Assembly: GCF_028010285.1 (NCBI RefSeq)
Contig: NZ_CP116304.1
Coordinates: 2,558,501 to 2,622,500 of the forward strand
DNA from: Pseudomonas sp. Q1-7
GTDB taxonomy: Bacteria > Pseudomonadota > Gammaproteobacteria > Pseudomonadales > Pseudomonadaceae
DNA: 64,000 nt
Reading direction: 5' to 3'
The notes under the pieces are model-generated. The model was given only the letters and a program-made list of their open reading frames with translations. It had not been told where the DNA came from and did no database searches. This document shows positions 55,458-62,773 of this stretch, one piece after another. The stretch's first letter is position 1. The number at the start of each line of letters is the position of its first letter. The translations under genes and the position numbers were made by a program.

Positions 55458-55670
55458 ATGAATAGTCGCGCATCTTTCCCACCTGGCCGGCGGTTTCGCC
55501 GGAGCCATCGCTGGCCGCTGGCGGGCGCCTGTCTCTGGGTGTTTCTGATGACCCTGCTGGGGGCCGAAGTGGCCGGTGGCGAGTCGAGGGACGCCTGTCC
55601 CGACGAGGGGTATCGCCAGGACGAGGGCAGGGGACGGACGGAAGGGAGGCGGCGGGGCGGAGGCCTATAA
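55458..55670 (+). CDS. Possible small secreted protein, 70 aa
   Basis: Starts MNSRASFPPGRRFRRSHRWP, then a hydrophobic stretch LAGACLWVFLMTLLGAEVAG that could be a signal peptide, then an Arg/Gly/Asp-rich tail ending RRRGGGL. A ribosome site is weak (GGGAGC). The tail composition may simply reflect GC-rich non-coding DNA, so this is a tentative call. Confidence 0.25.
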   Translation: MNSRASFPPGRRFRRSHRWPLAGACLWVFLMTLLGAEVAGGESRDACPDEGYRQDEGRGRTEGRRRGGGL

Positions 55671-55959
55671 TGGCCGCTGCGGTACTTCCAGAGTTCAAGC
55701 ACCCCCGCCATCCCGCTGTTCGCGCTCGTGCCAACTCTGACGGACGGTCGGGGCCCCGAGGGCCCTCACGCCACCGGAGGAGAAAGGCGGTTCGCCCGGC
55801 CAACCATCCTGGCCAGCGGCAGTTCGGTGACCCATCCAACCCGGAGCGCCCCATGGGCCTTCCGGCCATCGCCTGCGCGACCGGTTTCTGGCCTGCGTCT
55901 TTCTCCGTTCAGCGACCACTCGTCCCCTCGGCGACGGGTGCCTGACAGGAGGTACGGAC

Positions 55960-56538
55960 ATGAACAGAACACTGGCGTTTTCCATTCCCGTGCTGCTGGC
56001 TGGCGCATGGGTGTCCACGGCGCTGGCCGACGACAGCCTGGTGCGCTTCAAGGGCGGCATTGGCGTGCTGCCGTTGTCCAGCGGCCAAGGCACCGAAGCC
56101 ATTGCCACGGTGGTCAATCGCAATATCGTGCGCGGCGTGCAGCCGCCGGGGCAGATCTGGCTGATCCGCACGTTCGAGGCGAAAGTGAGCCAGGCCGGTG
56201 ACATCAAGGCGAAGGGGCGCGGCCTGATACTCGGTGGTGGCAACAATATCGGCCGTGCCACCGGACAGTCAGTGTTCGCCACCCTGTTCTGCGGCGCCGT
56301 GGCGCCTTTCAGCGAAAGCAGCAGCGACCTGCTCGGCGTGCCGTTGAACGAGGAGGGGGATTTCGTGATCGACGACCAACTCTCGCCGGCTCCACCCGTT
56401 CCGTGCGAAAGCCCTGTGCTGTTGATCCGCAATGCCGCCAATGCCAGTTGGTTCGCTGCCGGCATTCCGCGTGGCAACCGCGTTGTCGACCCGCAGGACG
56501 ATGAACCCCCGATGGAGGACATGCCCCTCACGCCTTGA
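55960..56538 (+). CDS. Secreted protein of unknown function, 192 aa
   Basis: Signal peptide MNRTLAFSIPVLLAGAWVSTALA followed by DDSLVRFKGGIGVLPL. The mature part is beta-rich and Gly-rich with few charged runs (GQIWLIRTFEAKVSQAGDIK, KGRGLILGGGNNIG), two cysteines (LFCGAV, PPVPCESPV) likely to form a disulfide, and an acidic C-terminus. AGGAGGT precedes ATG 55960. Probably periplasmic or extracellular; I do not recognise the family. Confidence 0.8.
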   Translation: MNRTLAFSIPVLLAGAWVSTALADDSLVRFKGGIGVLPLSSGQGTEAIATVVNRNIVRGVQPPGQIWLIRTFEAKVSQAGDIKAKGRGLILGGGNNIGRATGQSVFATLFCGAVAPFSESSSDLLGVPLNEEGDFVIDDQLSPAPPVPCESPVLLIRNAANASWFAAGIPRGNRVVDPQDDEPPMEDMPLTP

Positions 56539-56547
56539 TGGTGATAA

Positions 56548-56571
56548 CCCCTCTCCCTCCGCGGAGAGGGG
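56548..56571. repeat. CCCCTCTCC/GGAGAGGGG palindrome
   Basis: CCCCTCTCC, six bases, GGAGAGGGG, a perfect 9-bp stem between the secreted-protein and LysE genes. It belongs to the same family as the repeats at 26323-26347 and 29163-29279. No T-run. Confidence 0.65.
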
Positions 56572-56636
56572 TGCGCTCGCCCGGCATGCGGATATACTCG
56601 CCGGCATCTTCCCGCCCCATACAACAGGAGGTTGCC

Positions 56637-57254
56637 GTGGACCCTATCGGTGCGTTGCTGGCCATTTCCGGGGTGCTGGTGCTGAGCGTCGTCAGCCCTG
56701 GCCCCAACTTCGCCATCGTCACTTCCACCGCGACCCTGCGGTCTCGCCGCGCTGGCGTGGCCACCGGCTTGGGGCTGGCCGCCGCCTCCGTCACCTGGGT
56801 TCTGCTGGCGGTGGCCGGGCTGGGGCTGATCCTGTCCCAGATGGAGTGGCTGTATGTCGGGATCAAGCTGCTGGGCGCCGCCTACCTGATCTGGCTCGGC
56901 GGGCGGATGATCCTGGGGGCGCACAAGCCGCCGGCGGCAACGCCCGGGCAGCTCGAGTCCGGCATCTTCGCAGCGGCACGCAAGGGCTATCTGGTGAGCA
57001 TGACCAACCCCAAGGCCCTGGCCTTCTACGGCAGCATTTTCGCGGTGATGGTCCCGGCCCACGCGCCGGGCTGGTTCTACGCGGCCATCGTCGTCATCGC
57101 CGCCACCGTGTCCTGCCTCTGGTACTGCGGCATGGCGGTCCTCTTCTCCAGTTCGGCGGTGCGCGGCGGCATCCTGCGTTTCAAGGCGGTGTTCGAGACC
57201 TTGATGGGGGTGTTCCTGTTGGGGCTGGGCGGGCGCCTGCTGCTCAGTCGCTGA
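56637..57254 (+). CDS. LysE/RhtB-family amino-acid exporter
   Basis: 205 residues from GTG 56637, preceded by AGGAGG. Six membrane segments, opening DPIGALLAISGVLVLSVVSPGPNF (the SPGPN motif of RhtB), then GLAAASVTWVLLAVAGLG, YLIWLGGRMIL and the NPKALAFYGSIF motif. It exports amino acids or analogues (homoserine, threonine and others in this family). Monocistronic. Confidence 0.92.
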   Translation: MDPIGALLAISGVLVLSVVSPGPNFAIVTSTATLRSRRAGVATGLGLAAASVTWVLLAVAGLGLILSQMEWLYVGIKLLGAAYLIWLGGRMILGAHKPPAATPGQLESGIFAAARKGYLVSMTNPKALAFYGSIFAVMVPAHAPGWFYAAIVVIAATVSCLWYCGMAVLFSSSAVRGGILRFKAVFETLMGVFLLGLGGRLLLSR

Positions 57255-57334
57255 ATCGGGCGGCCCCGACTCCCATTCGCACATGCAGGCCGGAGGCCTG
57301 CCTTCAAGGCTCCCATGGGGCGGCTGTGCTGCCC

Positions 57335-57355
57335 TTCGCGAATGAGTTCTCCTAC
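57335..57355. repeat. Single decayed REP unit
   Basis: TTCGCGAATGAGTTCTCCTA is a diverged single unit of the REP family (compare GCGAATGAATTCGCTCC). The rest of the 281-base gap upstream of cstA shows no gene; it should hold the cstA promoter. Confidence 0.6.
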
Positions 57356-57535
57356 CGCTGTTCGCCCGGCTGTCAGCCCCCCATCCGCCGGCTGCGTAGT
57401 AATACGTAGCTCCTTCTCGTGGTTTTGCGAATGTCTCTTCGCGCGTCAGGCGCCGATAGTGTCGGCTGCCCTTATCCGGGGTATCGACAACAACAAAAGT
57501 GCCGCAGGTAATCCCCAGCGGCAGGAGACAATTCA

Positions 57536-59593
57536 ATGACCCAACTGGCTACCCGAATTGCCTGGTTCGCTGTTGCCGTATTGGGCGCTTTCGCGCTCGG
57601 TACCGTGGCGCTACGCCGTGGCGAGGCCATCAACGCGCTCTGGATCGTTACTGCTGCAACCGCGATCTACCTCATTGCCTACCGCTACTACAGCCTGTTC
57701 ATCGCCAACAAGGTGATGCAACTGGACCCCAGCCGTGCCACCCCTGCGGTGTTGAACAACGACGGCCTGGACTACGTCCCGACCAACAAACACATCCTCT
57801 TCGGTCACCATTTTGCCGCCATCGCCGGCGCCGGCCCGCTGGTAGGCCCGGTGCTCGCCGCGCAGATGGGCTACCTGCCCGGCACCCTGTGGCTGATCGC
57901 CGGTGTGGTTCTGGCCGGTGCGGTGCAGGACTTCATGGTGCTGTTCCTCTCGACCCGCCGTAATGGGCGCTCGCTGGGTGACATGGTCCGCGAGGAGATG
58001 GGCCGGATTCCGGGCACCATCGCCCTGTTCGGTTGCTTCCTGATCATGATCATCATCCTTGCGGTGCTGGCGCTGATCGTGGTCAAGGCCCTGGCCGAGA
58101 GCCCCTGGGGCATGTTCACGGTGATGGCGACCATCCCGATTGCGGTGTTCATGGGCGTCTACATGCGCTACATCCGCCCTGGCCGTATCGGCGAGATTTC
58201 CGTCATCGGCGTGGTGCTGCTGCTGGCCTCCATCTGGCTCGGCGGCGTCGTGGCGGCCGACCCGGTCTGGGGCCCGGCCTTCACCTTCACCGGCGTGCAG
58301 ATCACCTGGATGCTGATCGGCTACGGCTTCGTGGCGGCGGTGCTGCCGGTCTGGCTGATCCTCGCCCCGCGCGACTACCTTTCCACCTTCCTCAAGATCG
58401 GCACCATCGTTGGCCTGGCCATCGGCATCCTGGTCATCGCTCCGGAGCTGAAGATGCCGGCCCTGACCCAGTTCGTCGACGGCACTGGCCCGGTGTGGAA
58501 GGGCGCCCTGTTCCCCTTCCTGTTCATCACCATCGCCTGCGGCGCGGTGTCCGGCTTCCACGCGCTGATCAGCTCCGGCACCACGCCCAAGCTGCTGGCC
58601 AACGAAACCCACGCCCGCTACATCGGCTACGGCGGCATGCTGATGGAGTCCTTCGTCGCCATCATGGCCATGGTCGCCGCCTCGGTGATCGAGCCGGGCG
58701 TGTACTTCGCCATGAACAGCCCGGCCGCGCTGGTGGGCAGCGACGTCAACGCCGTTGCCGCCACCGTCAGCAGCTGGGGCTTCGCCATCACGCCGGACGT
58801 GCTGCAGCAGACCGCCACCGATATCGGCGAGCACAGCATCCTGGCCCGTGCCGGCGGCGCGCCGACCCTGGCCGTGGGCATCGCGCAGATCCTCCACCAG
58901 GTGCTGCCGGGTGAGAACACCATGGCCTTCTGGTACCACTTCGCGATCCTCTTCGAGGCGCTGTTCATCCTCACCGCGGTGGACGCCGGTACCCGTGCCG
59001 GGCGCTTCATGCTGCAGGACCTGCTGGGCAACTTCGTCCCGGCCCTGAAGAAGACCGAGTCCTGGAGCGCCAACGTCATCGCCACCGCCGGCTGCGTGGC
59101 CATGTGGGGCTGGTTGCTGTACCAGGGCGTGATCGACCCGTTGGGTGGCATCAACACCCTGTGGCCGTTGTTCGGCATCTCCAACCAGATGCTGGCGGGC
59201 ATCGCCCTGATGCTGGGATGCGTGGTGCTGATCAAGATGAAGCGCCAGCGCTATGTCTGGGTCACCCTGGTGCCGGCCGTGTGGCTGCTGATCTGCACCA
59301 CCACCGCAGGTCTGATCAAGCTGCTCGACCCGAACCCGGCCGTCGGCTTCCTCGCCCTGGCGAAGAAGTACAGCGATGCCGCCGCCGCCGGCCAGGTCCT
59401 GGCCCCGGCCAAGGACATGGCACAGATGCAGCATGTGATCTTCAACGCCTACACCAACGCGACCCTGACCGTGCTGTTCCTCTTCGTGGTGCTGAGCATC
59501 CTGTTCTTCGCCATCAAGGTGGGCCGAGGCGCCTGGATGAAGTCCGAGCGAACCGACAGGGAATCGCCTTTCCAGCCTGTTCCGGACGCTTGA
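57536..59593 (+). CDS. cstA: CstA-family pyruvate/peptide transporter
   Basis: 685 residues with about sixteen to eighteen membrane segments. Family marks include [58 protein letters not shown] and [16 protein letters not shown]. Members act as peptide or pyruvate:H+ carriers in the inner membrane (CstA and BtsT in E. coli). It is followed after 13 bases by a ybdD/yjiX gene, then by a COG0523 GTPase, the standard partner order. Confidence 0.95.
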   Translation: MTQLATRIAWFAVAVLGAFALGTVALRRGEAINALWIVTAATAIYLIAYRYYSLFIANKVMQLDPSRATPAVLNNDGLDYVPTNKHILFGHHFAAIAGAGPLVGPVLAAQMGYLPGTLWLIAGVVLAGAVQDFMVLFLSTRRNGRSLGDMVREEMGRIPGTIALFGCFLIMIIILAVLALIVVKALAESPWGMFTVMATIPIAVFMGVYMRYIRPGRIGEISVIGVVLLLASIWLGGVVAADPVWGPAFTFTGVQITWMLIGYGFVAAVLPVWLILAPRDYLSTFLKIGTIVGLAIGILVIAPELKMPALTQFVDGTGPVWKGALFPFLFITIACGAVSGFHALISSGTTPKLLANETHARYIGYGGMLMESFVAIMAMVAASVIEPGVYFAMNSPAALVGSDVNAVAATVSSWGFAITPDVLQQTATDIGEHSILARAGGAPTLAVGIAQILHQVLPGENTMAFWYHFAILFEALFILTAVDAGTRAGRFMLQDLLGNFVPALKKTESWSANVIATAGCVAMWGWLLYQGVIDPLGGINTLWPLFGISNQMLAGIALMLGCVVLIKMKRQRYVWVTLVPAVWLLICTTTAGLIKLLDPNPAVGFLALAKKYSDAAAAGQVLAPAKDMAQMQHVIFNAYTNATLTVLFLFVVLSILFFAIKVGRGAWMKSERTDRESPFQPVPDA

Positions 59594-59606
59594 GGAGACC
59601 GCGCGC

Positions 59607-59810
59607 ATGTTCAATGACCTGAGCCGCATGGGGAAGTACCTCGGGCAGGCCGCCCGCATGCTGGTGGGCATGCCCGACTACGACACCTATGTCGAGCACA
59701 TGCGCAGCAAGCACCCGGACAAGCCGGTGATGAGTTACGACGAGTTCTTCCGCGAGCGGCAGGACGCCCGCTATGGCGGCGGCAAGGGTCGCCCCGTACG
59801 CTGCTGCTGA
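59607..59810 (+). CDS. YbdD/YjiX-family small protein
   Basis: 67 residues, the normal size: [41 protein letters not shown] and a C-terminal GRPVRCC pair of cysteines. Always adjacent to CstA/BtsT-type transporters and in several species needed for their activity. GAGGAGACC precedes the ATG. A terminator follows. Confidence 0.92.
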   Translation: MFNDLSRMGKYLGQAARMLVGMPDYDTYVEHMRSKHPDKPVMSYDEFFRERQDARYGGGKGRPVRCC

Positions 59811-59830
59811 ACCCGTCGATGCGGTAACCT

Positions 59831-59861
59831 GAGCGCCACGCCCTGCGTGGCGCTCTTGTTT
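59831..59861 (+). terminator. Rho-independent terminator after cstA-ybdD
   Basis: GAGCGCCACGC-CCT-GCGTGGCGCTC followed by TTGTTT. A perfect 11-bp stem. It separates cstA-ybdD from the COG0523 gene, which must then have its own promoter or depend on read-through. Confidence 0.9.
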
Positions 59862-59874
59862 CCGCGTCCGTTAT

Positions 59875-59896
59875 CGCGAATGAATTCGCTCCTACA
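59875..59896. repeat. Single REP unit
   Basis: CGCGAATGAATTCGCTCCTA, one copy of the palindromic unit found as pairs elsewhere in the window. It lies between the terminator and the start of the GTPase gene. Confidence 0.75.
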
Positions 59897-59939
59897 GGGA
59901 GGCGGCTGACAGGCCACTCCTGATCCTGAGGACTTTCCG

Positions 59940-60914
59940 ATGTCTGCCCATTTCCCCATTCCGGTCACTGTGCTCAGCGGTTTTCTCGGTGCCGGCAAGA
60001 CCACCCTGCTGAAACACATCCTCAAGGCCGAGCACGGCCTGAAGATCGCGGTGATCGAGAACGAGTTCAGCGAAACCCCCATCGATGGCCAGTTGCTCGG
60101 CGATGAGCCGGTGCAGGTCATGACCCTGGCAAACGGCTGCGTCTGCTGCTCCATCCATGTGGAACTGGAGAAGGCACTGTTCCTGCTGCTGGAGCGCCTG
60201 GACGCCGGCGAGCTGGCCTTCGACCGCCTGGTGATCGAATGCACCGGCCTGGCCGATCCGGCCCCGGTGGCGCAGACCTTCTTCGCCGACGATGAACTCT
60301 GCGCGCGCTATGTGCTGGACGGCATCATCACTCTGGTAGATGCGGTAAACGCCGAGCGTCATCTGCAGGAAACCATGGCCCAGGCCCAGGTAGGCTTTGC
60401 CGACCGCCTTCTGGTGAGCAAGCGCGACCTGGTGGACGAGGCGCAGTTCGACGCCCTCTGCCAACGCCTTGCGCGCATCAACCGCCGCGCGCCGATTCGC
60501 GTGGTGGACCACGGCCGCATCGACCTGGCCGAGCTGCTGGATGTGCGTGGCTTCAACCTCAACGCGGACGTCGGCCCGGCGTTGACCCTGCGCCCGCTGG
60601 CGCCGGCCGGAACACCCGACCGCATCGGCACCCTGGTGCTGAAGAGCGAGCGCCCGCTGGACATGGAAAGGCTGAGCGCCTTCATGGAGGGGCTGCTGGA
60701 AGAACACGGCAATTCCCTGCTGCGGTACAAGGGCGTGCTCTGCGTCGACGGCGAACCCCGTCGTCTGGTGTTCCAGGGCGTGCTGCGGCTTTACGGGTTC
60801 GACTGGGACACCGAGTGGCAGGAAGGTGAGGCGCGGGAGAGCGTGATGGTGTTCATCGGCGATCAACTGCCCGAAGAGAAGATCCGCGCGGGGTTCGACG
60901 CTGCGCAGGCCTGA
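59940..60914 (+). CDS. yjiA: COG0523/CobW-family GTPase (YjiA-like)
   Basis: 324 residues. P-loop GFLGAGKTT (14-22), the metal site GCVCC (66-70), and SKRDLVD as the base-specificity motif, then a C-terminal CobW domain. These GTPases deliver metals such as zinc to client proteins. Position after cstA and ybdD is conserved. It converges on the OprD porin gene, and the terminator between the two has been split by an insertion element. Confidence 0.92.
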   Translation: MSAHFPIPVTVLSGFLGAGKTTLLKHILKAEHGLKIAVIENEFSETPIDGQLLGDEPVQVMTLANGCVCCSIHVELEKALFLLLERLDAGELAFDRLVIECTGLADPAPVAQTFFADDELCARYVLDGIITLVDAVNAERHLQETMAQAQVGFADRLLVSKRDLVDEAQFDALCQRLARINRRAPIRVVDHGRIDLAELLDVRGFNLNADVGPALTLRPLAPAGTPDRIGTLVLKSERPLDMERLSAFMEGLLEEHGNSLLRYKGVLCVDGEPRRLVFQGVLRLYGFDWDTEWQEGEARESVMVFIGDQLPEEKIRAGFDAAQA

Positions 60915-60980
60915 GGCCGCTAAACGGCAATCCGCAGGATGTATATGGACTCCTACGAACCAGGACCGGGCGAACCGGTA

Positions 60981-61072
60981 GAGCGAATTCATTCGCGAAA
61001 GGAGCGCGAAGCGCTCCTATGGTCCTCGGGGCAGAACTGCGTTCTGCAATCGCGAATGAATTCGCTCCCACA
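60981..61072. repeat. REPIN downstream of the COG0523 gene
   Basis: Left unit GAGCGAATTCATTCGCG and right unit CGCGAATGAATTCGCTCCCA face each other, with two smaller palindromes inside (AGGAGCGCGAAGCGCTCCT and GCAGAACTGCGTTCTGC). The whole could fold into a cruciform-like RNA. Confidence 0.85.
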
Positions 61073-61109
61073 ACGTGAGGCCTGCGAATCGCGCATGCTG
61101 CAAAAAGAA

Positions 61110-61319
61110 AAGCCCGCCGAGTGGCGTAATGCTGTTCACATAAGAAGTAACGGGACTCGATCAGTCCCCTCGCCCCTTTGGGGAGAGGGTTAGGGAGAGG
61201 GGGGAAACGACTGTTTCGCAGGGATTTCAACCCTCTCCCCCAGCCCCTCTCCCATAAATGGGAGAGGGGAGCGAGTCATGCGCGCTTAAGTGAACAGCAT
61301 TACGCCGAGTGGCGGGCTT
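61110..61319. terminator. Bidirectional terminator hairpin split by an insertion element
   Basis: Left arm AAGCCCGCC with loop GAGT at 61110-61122 and right arm GGCGGGCTT at 61311-61319 would form a perfect 9-bp stem-loop with A-run (AAAAAGAA) on the left and TTGTTCG on the right. A 176-base element now lies between the arms. The two genes here converge, so the original hairpin probably ended both transcripts. The copies of CGCCGAGTGGCG on each side each retain a small 4-bp hairpin. Confidence 0.75.
61127..61302. mobile_element. Non-coding miniature insertion element (MITE-like), 176 bp
   Basis: Terminal inverted repeats TAATGCTGTTCACATAAG (left) and CTTAAGTGAACAGCATTA (right) match at 17 of 18 positions. 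The element is flanked by the 12-bp direct repeat CGCCGAGTGGCG (61115-61126, 61303-61314). The interior carries CCCTCTCCC/GGGAGAGGG palindromes and no gene. Because the target is itself palindromic, the true duplicated target may be anything from 4 to 12 bp. A parent of the IS4 kind (10-12 bp duplications) is possible but unproven. Confidence 0.8.
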
Positions 61320-61335
61320 GTTCGTTAGGAGCGGC

Positions 61336-62601
61336 TTACCAGAGCGGCAGGGCGTAGCTGAGGATCAGGCGGTTCTCGTCGATGTCGTTGGCGAAGTTGG
61401 AGCGTACCGAGGCATTGCGCCACTTGACGCCGAAGTTCTTCAGCGGACCGTCCTGGAAGACGTAGGCGATGTCGGTGTTGCGCTCCCACTCCTTGCCATC
61501 GGAGAGCGCCGCGCCACGGTCGACGTTGTCGCCGGTCAGGTAGCGGGTCATGAAGGTCAGGCCGGGGATGCCGAGGCTGGCGAAGTTGTAGTCGTAGCGG
61601 GCCTGCCAGGATTTCTCGTCCTTGTTGGCGAAGTCGCCGATCTGCACGTAGTTGACCAGGAAGGGGTCGCTGCCGTTGATGTAGGCGAAGCCGGTGTCGC
61701 CGCTCATGCTCTGGTAACCGAGGCCAAAGGCATGGCCGCCCAGGGCGTAGGTGAACATGGCGCCGAAGGCCTTGTTGTCGACATTGCTGGAACCGTCGTC
61801 GGTGGAGCGGGCGAAGCGCAGGTCAGTCTTGAAGGACTGCTTGTCACCCAGCGGCAGCAGGTGCACGGCGCTGAAGTAGTGCTGCTTGTAGAAGTCTTCC
61901 AGCTCGCCGTAGTGGTAGCCGGTGCTGAGGCTGTCGGTCCACTTGTAGGTGGCGCCAGCGAAGTTGAACTCGTCGCTGGTGGTGCCTTTGCGGAAGGTGA
62001 TGCCGCGGGCGCCGCCGGTGGCGACGGTCATGTCCTCGTTGTCGGAGGAGTCGCGCTGGTTGACCTGCTTGAGCTGGCCGGCGTCGAAGGTCAGGCCGGC
62101 GAGCTCCATGGAGTTCAGGTGGCCGCCCTGGAAGGTCTGCGGCAGCAGGCGCGAGTCGTTGTACTGGACGACCGGCAGCTTGGGCAGCAGGGTGCCGACC
62201 CGCAGCGTGCTCTTGGAGGCGCGCAGCTTGGCGGTGAGGCCGAGTTCGCCGTATTCGTCCTGGGCCTGGCCGGTTTCGCGGTCGCGCTTGAGCAGGCCGG
62301 AACCAGAGCGGTCGGGGCTGGAGTCGAGTTTGACGCCGAGCAGGCCGAGGGCGTCCACGCCGACGCCGACGGTGCCTTCGGTGAAGCCGGATTCGTAACG
62401 CAGGAGGAAGCCTTGGGCCCATTCCTCGGCCTTGGACTGGGTGGCGCCTTCCTGGCGGAAGTCGCGGTTGAAGTAGAAGTTGCGCAGCTCCAGGCTGGCC
62501 TTGCTGTCCTTGATGAACTCGGCCTGGGCGGGAGTGGCAGCGCCAATGGCGGTGCCGGTCAGCAGAAGCAGGGAAGAACAGAGACGGGTTTGTCGGGGCA
62601 T
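61336..62601 (-). CDS. OprD-family outer-membrane porin
   Basis: 421 residues from ATG 62601. Signal peptide of about 26 residues (ending PAQA), then EFIKDSKASLELRNFYFNRDF, the classical opening of mature OprD porins, and alternating beta strands with NENRL-type C-terminal strand ending ILSYALPLW (terminal aromatic). It admits small carboxylates, amino acids or peptides. Location beside CstA and a cache-domain kinase suggests a small organic-acid substrate; that is inference. Confidence 0.92.
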   Translation of the reverse strand: MPRQTRLCSSLLLLTGTAIGAATPAQAEFIKDSKASLELRNFYFNRDFRQEGATQSKAEEWAQGFLLRYESGFTEGTVGVGVDALGLLGVKLDSSPDRSGSGLLKRDRETGQAQDEYGELGLTAKLRASKSTLRVGTLLPKLPVVQYNDSRLLPQTFQGGHLNSMELAGLTFDAGQLKQVNQRDSSDNEDMTVATGGARGITFRKGTTSDEFNFAGATYKWTDSLSTGYHYGELEDFYKQHYFSAVHLLPLGDKQSFKTDLRFARSTDDGSSNVDNKAFGAMFTYALGGHAFGLGYQSMSGDTGFAYINGSDPFLVNYVQIGDFANKDEKSWQARYDYNFASLGIPGLTFMTRYLTGDNVDRGAALSDGKEWERNTDIAYVFQDGPLKNFGVKWRNASVRSNFANDIDENRLILSYALPLW

Positions 62602-62773
62602 TTTAGAAACTCTTGTTATTGTGGAAGCGGATGTCTGGCGGGCCGGGGTACGGCTACCGCGCAACCGCGCAACTATTCACGGGCGAGCCGCCCATTGATA
62701 TGCGCTGTACTACCTATCCGGGGTACGTAGAACTACTGAGTTCACCCTGGGCTGCCCTGCGAAGTGAATGACC

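Noticed and set aside
55274-55465. 63-codon plus-strand ORF starting MGSAHNDIDQ
   Set aside because: No ribosome-binding site, no recognisable family and partial overlap with another weak ORF; kept only as a remark.
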